DNA of 64,000 nt from Sorghum bicolor (taxonomy: Eukaryota > Streptophyta > Magnoliopsida > Poales > Poaceae). The stretch lies in contig NC_012876.2 of assembly GCF_000003195.3 (NCBI RefSeq), positions 4,444,306 to 4,508,305 of the forward strand, written 5' to 3'. The notes under the pieces were generated by a model that worked only from the letters and a program-made list of their open reading frames with translations, searched no databases and was not told the origin of the DNA. The translations under genes and the position numbers were made by a program. Shown here piece after piece: positions 24,245-35,849 of the stretch. The number at the start of each line of letters is the position of its first letter. Position 1 is the stretch's first letter.

Positions 24245-26243
24245 TCCCGCATATGCACTGAACAACACATACGGCTGACAGGGATCCTCGTTACTCAGGG
24301 GGCCTTATCAATTTTCTGGAAAAATAATTGAGTTGACAAAAGTATTCAAAATTTGAGGTGTCCTCGCTTCCCCACCTGTTTTAGAAAAAAGAAATATATT
24401 AATAATATCTTAGTCTCTACATCGATCAATATATATAATTGTTTCTTATTACAATCACCAATACCACAACCTAACGTGAGAGGAGCTGCCTCATATGCAC
24501 ACCAAAATGGCCAGCACGCTACACAAAGGGGAGAGATCCGATCGATAGGCGCCTCCAATGAAGAATGCGGCGCCTGAAGGCATTGCCATCATCAGTCTCG
24601 GGGAACAGCTTTCGCTATGGTGCCTCACCCCGTGCGTGGCATTGGCCAATGTCCATACTCACTATGTCGGCAACCACCCATCAGTGAAGCCGACAACCGG
24701 CCTCGCTGCCGCCAACCATGCCCCTGGCAGTACTGCCGGCCGACAGACCATAGATCTAGCCCTACACAACATTGCCGCACATTGAAGTCACTGCAGACTG
24801 CCGCTGCTGGCTCTGGCGTCTGTCGTCGTTGCTATTGGCCTCTGTTGATTGCCTCAGGCACTCCACGGCTGGATCCGCCCAGCCTAACTGCGGTAGGCAA
24901 GACCCGGTGGGAGGGGAGCCACCGCCATCGCCTAGAGGTCCAGCCAGCGCACCCTCGCTAGATCCTGGCGTGCCATCTCTGTACCACCGATGTGTGTCAT
25001 TGAGACCAGATCTGGCCGCCAGAGGCGATTTCGCCGTCCATGAGTCCAAATCTGAAGACCGGAGACCTCAATAGTGAGGCAGCCACCTCCACCTCCAACG
25101 ACCCCTCTATGCTTCGCTAGATCCACACAATGCACCGGATCGAGCCCTAGGAAGCCCAGCCACTGCCGTGCCTTGCCATCGCCACCACTCAATGTGCGTT
25201 GTTGCACTGCTCTTCTCCAGAAGCGCTAAGCCATGGTTTTACCCCGGTCACAGCCTCACAGGGCATCACACCAAGCTCTACGACTGGAAGCGCCCACCCG
25301 GGCCCTGGCCGGTGCCGCCACAACCGCAGGGGCAGCCCAGCCGAGTCCCACGCCGCTCAATCTCGGTTGCACCCCACCGGACTGCAGCCACCCGTGCCAC
25401 CATACTACCATCACACGAGAATGGCCCGGCATTACCATCCCGACGAGCCGTGCTGGCCTTGCCAACAGCCTGCTCCTGCGGCGGTGCGGCAGGAGAGAGG
25501 AAGGAGGGTGGGGGCGACGGTGGCTCAGTGGGCACCTAGGTTGCTAGCGTGGGGGATGACGCGGGGGCAAGGTTGAGTTGGGCACAAGGACAAATGGATG
25601 ATCCCTCGCTTCTCCACATGTTGTTTTCTAATAAATAAAAAATATGAGTTTCATGAGAGACAGAAAATAGAAATAATAAACTGGGTTCAACAATTATGCG
25701 CCGGCTTTAATTTATGATAAATAAGCATATAGGCCCAAACCAACTCACTAACAAGTACAGATGTAAACTGACTAGCTTCAAGTTAAAAAAAATAAGAGTC
25801 TAAACTCATCAATCATGAGAATTTAGAATATATCAATATGCATGATTTCCATTGACAGTTTTTTGAGAGAGTGTTTTCACTGTTGGTGCATAGTCACAAG
25901 ATGAGCTTAAATACTTTATTACCCATCTCAATATAAAAGGTTTTGTATGTGAACTGAGACTACAATTTGGTTTGTAAGCAAAATAATCATCTAGAGACAA
26001 GTAAACAAAGAGATAAAACAAGGACTACAAAAATCATCCAGAAACAAAATTACATGATAGATTAACTTTATAAAATACATAATTTATTTCAGTCTATTAT
26101 AGTAGACAACTTTTATGATACTCTGAATTGACCGTTCTTTTAGAATAAACTTGATCAAACTAAGGATGGATTGAATTAGGACAAGTGAAAACCAGCATGT
26201 AACGTCTTGTGGTGACACTAGAGCCACCCGATTTCATTTCCCC
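24245..26243. other. GC-rich island between two direct repeats
   Basis: From about 24560 to 25560 the sequence is GC-rich and every frame carries 60-125 codon stretches rich in Pro, Arg, Ala, His and Gly. No frame has a domain, and several of similar length overlap, so I do not call a gene. It could be a captured or decayed coding fragment. From 25600 the sequence is AT-rich with no frame. Confidence 0.35.
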
Positions 26244-26378
26244 TATGTCTACAACAATTTGTGCAATTATATATAAGGTCTAGTGAAAAAGAAGAAAAAC
26301 TAGTAACATGCATTTGCTCAATTCCACTATCTTCAAATCAAAAGCAATAAAATCATGTGGCTTTGACTATTGAGGCCA
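26244..26378. repeat. direct repeat copy 2 (partner at 24108-24244)
   Basis: Matches copy 1 over about 130 bases with small indels (an extra TATATA-like block and a missing TTTAAT block). No TG..CA ends or primer-binding site are evident, so an LTR identity is not supported. Confidence 0.8.
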
Positions 26379-29300
26379 CACCTAGTGGGTACTGGGTAAA
26401 ACATTTTATTTTTATTTTTATTTTATTTTATTTTATTATTAATGATTTACCACTCCTGAAATTTAGTGGACCAGATATGTTTGAACTCTTAGCTCCTAGG
26501 AGGTAATTGCAGTACCTTATCAGTGCCCCAAATTATAACATGACAGAATTGACATCCTGCAGATATGCTATGTATATATATTATATCACTAGATGCCACC
26601 ATCATCATCGAGCATTTCCTTATGCATTCACGCCCTTCTCTTTCAGTGTTTGTTCTGTGGTAATTACACAATCATAGTGCAAACGTCCATCATGATGCAC
26701 CCGTCGTTGATGTGAATGCAAAGTCTTCGGTAAAAGGAGTCAAATTTGTAATGGTGTTCGATTAGAATATATCCTACTGCAGAAAAGGTGAATTTGATAA
26801 ACGGTGAAGCCTTTCAAGTTCCATTGTATATGTCATATCACAGCTCCTCCATGAGAGGCCTATAATTTGTTGAAATGGTTTGCTTTGTTGTCAGCTAGTG
26901 CGAGGTGCAAGAGGATATTCCATGGTTTTGTCTAATTGTTAAAGACAAAAAAAAAAGTTGTTTTCCTCAGACTTCATACATTCGTCAGGTATCCTGAGAT
27001 CCAACTGCAAGTTCCACAAACATTGTATCTAAACTGAGAGCTAAAGTTTCAGTAATTCCACAAAATCATGTTTGATAAGCTTATGAGATTGACACACTTA
27101 GTTCTCGAATGTATGTCATCTGAATTTGAACAGAAATAATTCTACTGCTAAGATGGAAACCAGGCTGAGGCCAGAATAAAAACTAGTATACCCTTCTTCT
27201 AAAATGATGGAAACTAGGCGTTGGCTCCACATGGAGAAAAATGTCGTCACCGCTTATCATTATCCATGACAATTGCTGAAATCATTTACATTATCGTCCA
27301 GAGAGTAACACATATATTGTAGACAACTGAATAGTGTTTCAGCCGATTGTCATCCAAGACCTTGTGTTGGCATCTAAATAGGAAGGAAAAGCAGCTTCAA
27401 ATTAAAATAATAAAAGAAACAGTTGGAACATTATAAGAACCTGTTAAAGACCATTAGAAAAGATTACCCAAAAGGAAGGATGTCATGGCGCCAATTGTCA
27501 TGGTCTCTTAGAAAAATATGAAGCCACGATGCTTTGTCGTTGTAACATGCGTGCTATTTGGTGGAGGCGAGATGTGACAAATTTTATCTTGCTTTTTTTC
27601 CTGATCATATATTATGTCGACACTGCATGTGAATGTGATGGAGATCTCCTATTAAGCTTTGACTTCCAAAGTACCAAATATGTTTGTTAATTTCCATCTA
27701 CACCAATCATGCAGTCCTGGGAAAATATGAAGACTTATAAAGTGAACTTTTGAGTTAAAAACAGGGAGGTAGCTGCTGCTGATGGATGGCACACAATGCA
27801 TTGTTATCTTAAATGTCTTCTACACCGCCATTTGTATCTCTACTTGACACATAGTAATTTACATTTTCAGAAGCCATGACACATCACAAGTCTACTAGAA
27901 CAGCGAAATCTCCAAGAATGAGAACCAATCAAGTCTCTATCTCTTGATTTCTTATTTCGCCAAGCAGTTTTGAGTGTCAAGCTCTGCCCATGCATTTAGT
28001 ATATACCTGAAAATCTTCAGAAGAAACCTAATCCTGCACACATACCAATCCAAACAGTATAAGAAATTGTGATGGAAACTCGCCACTGGCTTCTATATAT
28101 AGTGACACAATTGACTGATTAGGACTTCCTTTTCTTTGACACGAATCAGGTAGAGGAGATCGAGCTGCCGAGATTGGGACTTCCTTTGGAGAAGGTAGCA
28201 ACACAGATTTTTTTTTAAGCACCACCAGGAATTCTAGCACTCAAGCTTGCGATGTGGAGAGTGTGGTGCTCGTTTCGTAAAAAAAAAAGAGTGTGGTGCT
28301 CAATGGTGGTACCAGTTATAATCAGATAGAGAGCTATAAATTAAAAGGAAAAATGAGATCTCAAATGTATCCATCAATGTCTGAAGTTTCAGTGTTCGCA
28401 AACAGTACTTGCCATTCACAAAATGTTCTACCCGACTACCACTATATGCTTTTCACAAATGCTTGTACCTTTCATACCTGGTACGTGGCATGAGGACCAG
28501 TTCAATAATGCAGCATACCAATTGATATTGCCTGGGATGTGGGATCTAGGCAGGCTACTTAACCTTTCATCATTGTACAGTTCTGATTGTCTGACCCTAT
28601 CAAATAATGAAAAGGGACAACTTTGTAGCGTAATCTGACTTATGTAGCGAATAACTGTAATGCAGCAAAAGGCATGCAATAGTTTGAGTTTTTCAACATG
28701 ATGTCGATCAAGCCATCCAGATGGGCACCTGTACGTGCATATAAATCTGGATCCTTATCATCCAGGTCTGAAAAAGGTTTTTATGAACGATCCTACTGCT
28801 GTTTTTCTGTTTCACTGAAAAAGGATTCAAAAAGTCACTAGGACCTGAGTTTAATAATGAAGACAATGACTGCGATTACAGAAACGGACAGCAACTTATA
28901 CTGTGCTTTCTGAATCTTGTACCCTATCCTATAAGGTCAATTTCTTTCATTATCTGCAGTAGCAACAGCAAGCACAGGTCATTTAAATGATTGCTTCAGA
29001 GCATGGGGCTATGTATTGGCAGAATTGATTACTCCAAAAGTTTGGTTTGCTTTAACTTCTAGAGATTAACTATAAGCATGATATCACCATGGGTCAATAA
29101 AGTGAGACGGCTGTCTTTTGGCACAGATCACCATCATCAAAGTCAAAGGAGAAGCTCAATAATGCAGCAGGAAATTAGTATTGCGCCGCAAGTATGTCAT
29201 TTAAATTGCGGCTCGCAATGTTTTTTGAACCTTCACGACGCTGCAACGTCCAAAAGGACACGTAGTCACGCTGATCGGAACGTTTTGTTATCCAGTTTCA

Positions 29301-31420
29301 ATAATTGATGTCAAGGAGTTCTTAATAAAAATATACCTGTCATTCATATGTTTCCATATAAAAAATGCTCCTGCGATCAAATAGCATATAGATAAAAGAT
29401 GACACATCAAGTGGGCATTGTCATTGAGCCTATACCATGTAGAGTGCCTGTATTACTGGTATTGTTAAATGCAGAATCTTGTCAATGTGTTTGTTCTTGT
29501 AGCATTATCCTCACTCCTGAAGGAATATTAAGATGGTGTGAGAAATTAAAGCAATTGTTTAGGGTCCTTCTTAGTCCTGCAACATGATTGTCCCATGGGT
29601 TTTGGTAAGATTTAAGGGCCCACCATTTCCTTGTGATCAGTTTTTTGGGCCTATTAGAAGGCATCTCCAGTACTGTTTGGGGTTAAGGGAGCTCTATCAT
29701 GAGGCTTGAAAATGCATGGTACTAGGAGAATACCCCGCGCGTTGCTGCGGGAATTTCAGATAGTTTAAAAAGAAATTAGATTATTTATATTTATAGTTAT
29801 ATGATTGAAATTATCTTAAATTAATTTTGTTGAATGGTTTGGCACATCAATATGAACAACTAAATGCATGTTAGTAGATGAAGAGATGACTTATCATAAT
29901 TATATGTGCTAGTTGGCTATAATTGCAAGTTTTAGTAGATTGTTGATGTGGATAGCTTGCATGTTGAGAGAAATCTCTAGTGGGGTTTAGCTTTATAAGA
30001 GTATAAGATAAGATAAGATTAGAGCTAATGACAGAGCACCCAACGGTCAGATTATCTTGGAACATGTAACAGTGATTGTAGGCTTAAATGTAATCGTATC
30101 TTATTGCAGATGATTAAATCCAGGAGAATTAGTTGATCTCAGTACTGCTTTACCCAAAACTGATGCAAAACAACGTTTCTGACAAATGGTGACAGACAGC
30201 TGAAAAGGATTTATTTTTTCAGCCAAAAAAAGGTAGACCTATATTTCAAATAGTAGCTCTTGGCTATTTAAAAGTTAAAACAGCTTGTGCAAGAGATTTT
30301 TAACGCTAAACACTCAATTATTTCATTAAATTGTTTTTGTACCCCCCCTCCCAAAAAAATGCACTGTATTATTGGCTGAACTCCTCTAAAATATCATAAA
30401 TAAATAGAATGGTAATTAAAAAAATAGTACTTCATGAGACTATGGAACTCTACTTTGGAAATGCCCTTGCAGCTATGAGAGTCTATGGGGAACAAATTCC
30501 CAGAAGAAGATAATTAGTTTCTAAATCCAGGATGCTTTCCTACTAACTGCATTAGGTTCATTAACCCCTGATGAATCCAATCCATACCCTATCTAGGTTC
30601 GTGATCACTGATCACTAGCAGAATATGAAAATTGGTTTGCCGGCGTTCAATATTTTCTGGGAAAAGAATATTTCCTAAATCTGCATACATAGACCATGTG
30701 TCCATGTATTAGCATTGTTCAAGTTTATTTACTGCGTTGGTTCAACTGCAGTAGCGCACTAGTTGAGCTGCGATATAGTCTGCACAAGTAGTTTAATTAG
30801 CTAAAACCTAGTATATGTTCTAGTGGTTACCAACACAAGTTTTATTATATTCTCCATATTCCAAAAAGCAAAAGGCCAAGAAAATGACTTATATATTGAT
30901 AGTTTTGAAGGAAAAAATGTCCACAGTAATAATTAATAAAAGGGGCAAATTCTCTGATAAAAGAAACAAAAGGGGCCTGCCAACATTATATATTTTGGGA
31001 AAGAAAAGTAGTTGCTAAAGATGGTTCTCTTCTAGTATATGTTTATGCAATGTTGATATTAATAAAAATGTACCACTTAAAGTCTAAAGCTAACAATTCT
31101 TCTCCCAGTGAAAGCCATATACATATGCATCTAGAGAATTAGGCATACACACATATATATATATAGTACACTTCGGGAGGCCCTGATTGCTCTTTGGAGC
31201 ATCCAAGAGATTGTGCAGTTTAACAAACTTGCAAAGAAACAGACAAGATAGAGATAACATCCAGTAGGTTTTGGGCCTGACATATATAAATGCCGGTTGC
31301 TTTGCATATCTTTTCTCCCTTATAAGAATAAAGAGAAAAGCCACATGCTCTAAAGCTGGCTTTTGGTGTTCTTTCTATATCTTAATCGTGACCAAGTGAT
31401 CCAAAAGGGTAGCTGCATGC

Positions 31421-31424
<4 letters not shown>
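26379..31424. other. gene-free intergenic DNA
   Basis: AT-rich sequence with short frames only (60-83 codons), none with a recognisable product. It contains a 16-base A-tailed insertion at 28272-28287 and a Helitron-like terminus at 29722-29751. I see no RNA gene. Confidence 0.45.
29722..29751 (-). mobile_element. Helitron-like 3' terminus
   Basis: On the minus strand a GC-rich hairpin (CCCGC/GCGGG stem, 29734-29738 with 29747-29751, 8-base loop) is followed by about eight bases and CTAG at 29722-29725, then T. This matches the CTRR end and upstream hairpin of plant Helitrons. The 5' TC end was not located. Confidence 0.5.

Positions 31425-31502
<78 letters not shown>
31425..31502. repeat. 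(AG)39 microsatellite
   Basis: Uninterrupted AG dinucleotides, 78 bases. Confidence 0.95.
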
Positions 31503-31505
<3 letters not shown>

Positions 31506-33079
31506 TGTGATCAATGTGCAAATGGAACAAATCAATGATCATTTGATTTGAAAATTTGTCCAGTTATATAAATATTAAACAATGTCTTTTGAGGAAAAAG
31601 GGCAGGTGTTTTATGTTCTTTCCCAAGGATAAATACTACCACCCCCGGTCACAAATATTTGACACAAATTACTTTGCATGGTCTTCTAATTTCTTTTGTG
31701 ATTATTCTTAAAATCCTTCAAATATAAGAAATTTCTAAATGTTTTAACTACAAATTAATATATATAACTTACACATTTTTTGGAACTCAATAATGTAATA
31801 GTTGTTGATGGTTGTTCAAAAGTTTGCCTAGTCTTATCCTAAGAGACATTTTTTGTGAACGGGGAAGGAGGACTACATTTGTGGCAACAGGAGATTATAC
31901 AATGATTCCAATGCATTAACAAGGACTGTGTTGGTGATATCTATGGACATGAGCACAAACAATGGGCATCTTCAGCTGAGCAAATACACGTTCAATCCTT
32001 TATGAATTCATCCTCTTTATCACAAAAAGTAAGATTTCTGTTTTTTTAACTACACAATATAGATATAGATATAGATATAGATATAGATATAGATATAGAT
32101 ATAGATATAGATATAGATATAGATATACACAAACATACATGCCTGCACGACATGCACATCACCTACCACAGAAATAACACCTTAAATTTTTAAATAAATT
32201 CAGAAAAATACGAACACCAGAAGACTTTAACCTAGGCAAGTTCAACCACAAAAAATCAGCTGAGTTATGCTTAAAGCTCAGCTTGTAAGTAAACTTTTGT
32301 TGTATTTTTTTTGTCAATTTTCTTTTGTCCAGTGTATCTAGTCCATAATATTAAAAATAGTGATGTGCCCAACCAAAATAATCACCATTTCAAAATTGTC
32401 GAAAGAGAACAAACAAACTAAATGGTACCCGCTTGCATCATATCATCACATAAAACTTTCACCAGATTTTTTTTGGAAAAATGTATAAAGAGACGAAAAA
32501 ATAGCCCTTTCATAATAAAGCATAGAAACACGCATTATTCAAAGCGACAGGTAAAAAAAAGAGACGACAGAAGGGTTGCCAGATGCATAGTGTTTTGCTA
32601 CGTCGATCGATGATGCATGTAGGTATCACGCCACGTGGTGTGTCATGTGTGTGTGTGCGCACAATCTCACCTACAGGTCAACTCCAGATATGACTTTCGG
32701 TGCAAGTGCAAACTACACAAGTCAAAACTGACAAGTAAACTTTGGTGAATTTGTATTAGAATCTATATATACTTCTATATATATAGCAGCTAATTTCTTC
32801 AAAAAAATATATAGCAGCTAGTTAGTGTGGCAATGGCACTGTCTCTTTCCATATCCGGTAATAATTGTTACCGAGTCGGCAGATAGTGTTTCTTGTGGTC
32901 ATCAACGTCAAGCCCCCACCTTGTCAAAAAAAAAAGTCAAGCCCCCACATGCGCAAAATACCTCAACGATCAGTAGTGCCACGTTAACTTTTTGTCATCT
33001 ACGTATACCATGTGTGTACATTGTCACCTAGGTCTGACTACGTAGGAGGCATAGGAAAAACTAAATAGTCTGTTTGAGG
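31503..33079. other. intergenic DNA with microsatellite and short insertions
   Basis: No gene. A decayed MITE-like inverted pair (ACCCCCGGTCACAAATATTT and TTTTGTGAACGGGGAAGGAG) spans about 31640-31870. Two ultra-short A-tailed insertions with flanking duplications lie at 32793-32806 and 32920-32935. Confidence 0.45.
32057..32127. repeat. (ATAGAT)n hexanucleotide repeat
   Basis: About twelve perfect copies of the six-base unit TATAGA over 71 bases. Confidence 0.9.
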
Positions 33080-34480
33080 AGTAACTACGCTATAAAAAAA
33101 AGATTTTAGAAAACATCTCATTTATTTTCAGAGGTGGGTATAAGAAAATCTCATCTTTGTTAATCTAGGCACACCTTTTAAATTAGTTTTTAGAGGCAAA
33201 TAACTTAAGAGTCCTGCCTCTAAAAATTGAACAATTTTCATAGGCATATCTTAACTTGTCTGCCTATGAAAACATGTCCATGCTCAATTAATATTAACTT
33301 GTCTCTCACAAATATATATATCCGCCTAAATAAGCTCTAGGGCTTTCTTGTCGTTGCTCGCGCTCCATCTAATTCCCCTAACTGGCCTGCTTTATCCCTC
33401 TCCCTCCGTACTCGGTCCACTCGAATCCCTCTTTCTGCACACTCGATCATCTCTCGCGGATTCTATAGCCAGATTCTAGGGCGACACTCCTCCCCATACC
33501 AAATCCACTCATCCTCAGGCTTGTGGAGAAGCGGCGTGAGGAGGTAGCAACCTAGCATGAGGAACCGAGTGGCACAGAACTACATCTCATGCCTAGATCT
33601 ATGGAGTCTGATACCTATCGTTGTCAAGCATGGCAGTGGTAGATCTTGTTCTAGTGAGTACATCTAGCCTTCCTCGTTCGAGTTCTCTCTCCTGCCTCCC
33701 TCCTTGTGAATCTACCATAGTGGAGGTGGTGCCCAAAGGAGTGCAAACTTCCAGACCGCTTAGGTAAGTGGCTTTGGTGGTTAATGATAATGTTGCTTTT
33801 ATGACTAATGTGTGTGTTTTTGTGAAACAAGTCTAATGTTGGGTTACAATGCGCAGAGATAAAGGAGTATCCTCAAGCATTGATGAAGAAACGAATTGAG
33901 GAAAGCTTTAGCATGTGTCGCTAGTGTATGGATTGGAGGATCAAGGCCACAATGCATGAAGAATGGTGCATCCCCATTGGTGATGACAAGAAGTTCAAAG
34001 ATCTCAATGATGAAGAAGGAGATCAATCAAGGAGTCAAGTGAAATGATCTAGGACATAAGATCAATGGATCGTGAAGGAGTTAGGTCTTACAAGCGAAGA
34101 CCCAAGGATTCAAGACCCTTTCAAGAGTTAGGATTGACAAAAGGGGATTTATGTTTGCAAAGGATCAACCAAATGTTCAAGTGTGCATGGTGGTGCAATC
34201 TAGATGTTCATATGGTACTGAGAGCTTGGTTTATGATGCAAAGAAACCAATACAACAAGTTTTGTCTTAGTCTAAGTTCATATGAATAAGTCCAAGGCGA
34301 GAACAGAAGAAAGTGCACTCAAGAGACAATCTAACACCGAGGAAAGGGCACGCGCATCAAACAAACAAATTAGAGTCCAACCAATGATGTTGTGTGAAGG
34401 AACTGTGCAAATGCATGCACCCAATGGTCCGACCAATAGAAGATGAAAGCACTGGACAATCAACGGACCAAGGGCATGTT
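33080..34480. other. CACTA-like subterminal repeats followed by a GC-rich insert
   Basis: Between 33110 and 33320 short motifs recur in both orientations (AGAGGCAAATAAC, TGCCTCTAAAAAT, ATAGGCATATC, GCCTATGAAAAC), as in subterminal zones of CACTA elements. A GC-richer block (33330-33780) begins like a gene leader (CTCTAGGGCTTTCTTGTCG) but holds no long frame. 33840-34470 is purine-rich with short frames only. Element limits are not resolved. Confidence 0.35.
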
Positions 34481-34847
34481 TTTTTTTTGCTGCAGCTTCT
34501 GGCCTTTTGGCTCAAAAGTTGTTTTTCTACCTTTTGGCTTCTAGTTGTTGATGTTTTCTATTGGCCTTTGTAGTATATTTTTAGCTTCTTAACGCACCAA
34601 AATCTAGAAAAACTTCTCTCAGCGTGGTTTGCAACTTTTAGTGTATTTCCTCATAAGCTAGTTTTCCAGTTTTCTTTTTTCAAAAGCTAGCTTAATAGCT
34701 CGGATGTTTGCTTCAACTTCTGGCTTCTGGCTAGTAGAAGCCAACAAAAAGCTGAAATAAATAGGGCCCAAAGACAATGTCTAGGGTTTAGTGCCTTCAT
34801 GGAAATGCATTTATTGGATGGCTGGTGGAAGTTTAAAGATGCTCTAA

Positions 34848-35111
34848 GAGCAGGTACAATAATGGGCTTATAGCCAAGCTAATGCTGATGTGGAGGAGAG
34901 AAGAGAGGAGATAAATGATAGCTTGGCTCTCGTGTAAGCACCAAGCTGGGCACGGATGCGTAGGTAGTGATGGGCCCAAATAGCAAGTGTTGTGAGAAGG
35001 AATAGGAAAGAGAAGATATTTTAGAGACAAGTATGAGACAACTTATTGTATAACTTGGCTCTAATCACTTGGCTTATAGCCAAGCACTTGGCTCTATTAT
35101 TGACCTTGCAC
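34848..35111. mobile_element. Tourist-like MITE with TAA target duplication
   Basis: Left end GAGCAGGTACAATAATGG and right end, read inverted, GTGCAAGGTCAATAATAG are related terminal repeats; TAA flanks both sides. A repeated GGCTTATAGCCAAG motif occurs near both ends. The 3-base TAA duplication fits PIF/Harbinger-type elements. Confidence 0.65.
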
Positions 35112-35248
35112 TAATCATCTCATGCCTGGAGAAATGGAATACCCTACATTTCATACATTTGCCTGTGCAAATCCATTTAACTCCAAATGATGCCTGCAAG
35201 CATACATTTTCCATCAAGCCACTTGGATGAAAATCATGTACCTAACTA

Positions 35249-35508
35249 CTCCCTCCATCCCAAATTGTAAGTCATTTCAAAAATCTTGGAGAGTCAAACT
35301 TTTCTAAGTTTGACCAAATTTATATGATAAAATAATTATTATTATGATACCAACTAAGTATCATTAGATTCTTCCTTAATTATATTTTCATAATATACTC
35401 ACTTTACGTTACAAATCTTAGTATTTTTCTCTATAAGTTTGGTCAAACATGAAAATGCTTTGACAGTCCAAGATTTTTGGAATGACTTACAATTTGGGAC
35501 GGAGGGAG
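35249..35508. mobile_element. Stowaway-like MITE
   Basis: CTCCCTCCATCCCAAATTGT and ACAATTTGGGACGGAGGGAG are near-perfect inverted ends flanked by TA. The inner arms (AAAAATCTTGGAGAGTCAAA and its inverse) match the copies at 13619 and 45659. Confidence 0.88.
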
Positions 35509-35758
35509 TATTATCTAATACAATTCTTCTTTGGTCACAAAAAAAGTGATTCATAATACCTTATAGTTACTTACTTGGGATGACAAATTTAATTTAAACT
35601 TCGATACCCTGTATTTTATGACCGATGGAGTAATATGTTCATAGAGCGACACTCCTTATGGAACAGAGGTAGTAAAAACTAGAGATTACTTGAATGTGGC
35701 TGCTGGACATCCGTCAAGTTTTTTTGTATTTATTTACGTGAGCAATCTGAATTAACCG

Positions 35759-35760
<2 letters not shown>

Positions 35761-35846
<86 letters not shown>
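35761..35846. repeat. (GA)43 microsatellite
   Basis: Uninterrupted GA dinucleotides, 86 bases. Confidence 0.95.

Positions 35847-35849
<3 letters not shown>

Noticed and set aside
24558..25576. overlapping 75-125 codon frames in the GC-rich island
   Set aside because: Several phases on both strands are equally open, with no recognisable product or splice structure.
31425..31502. reading frames encoding Arg-Glu or Leu-Ser repeats over the AG tract
   Set aside because: Translation of a dinucleotide microsatellite, not a protein gene. The same applies to the GA tract at 35761-35846.
31425..35846. microsatellites as a possible CRISPR-like or satellite array
   Set aside because: They are simple di- and hexanucleotide repeats without spacers or a longer unit.
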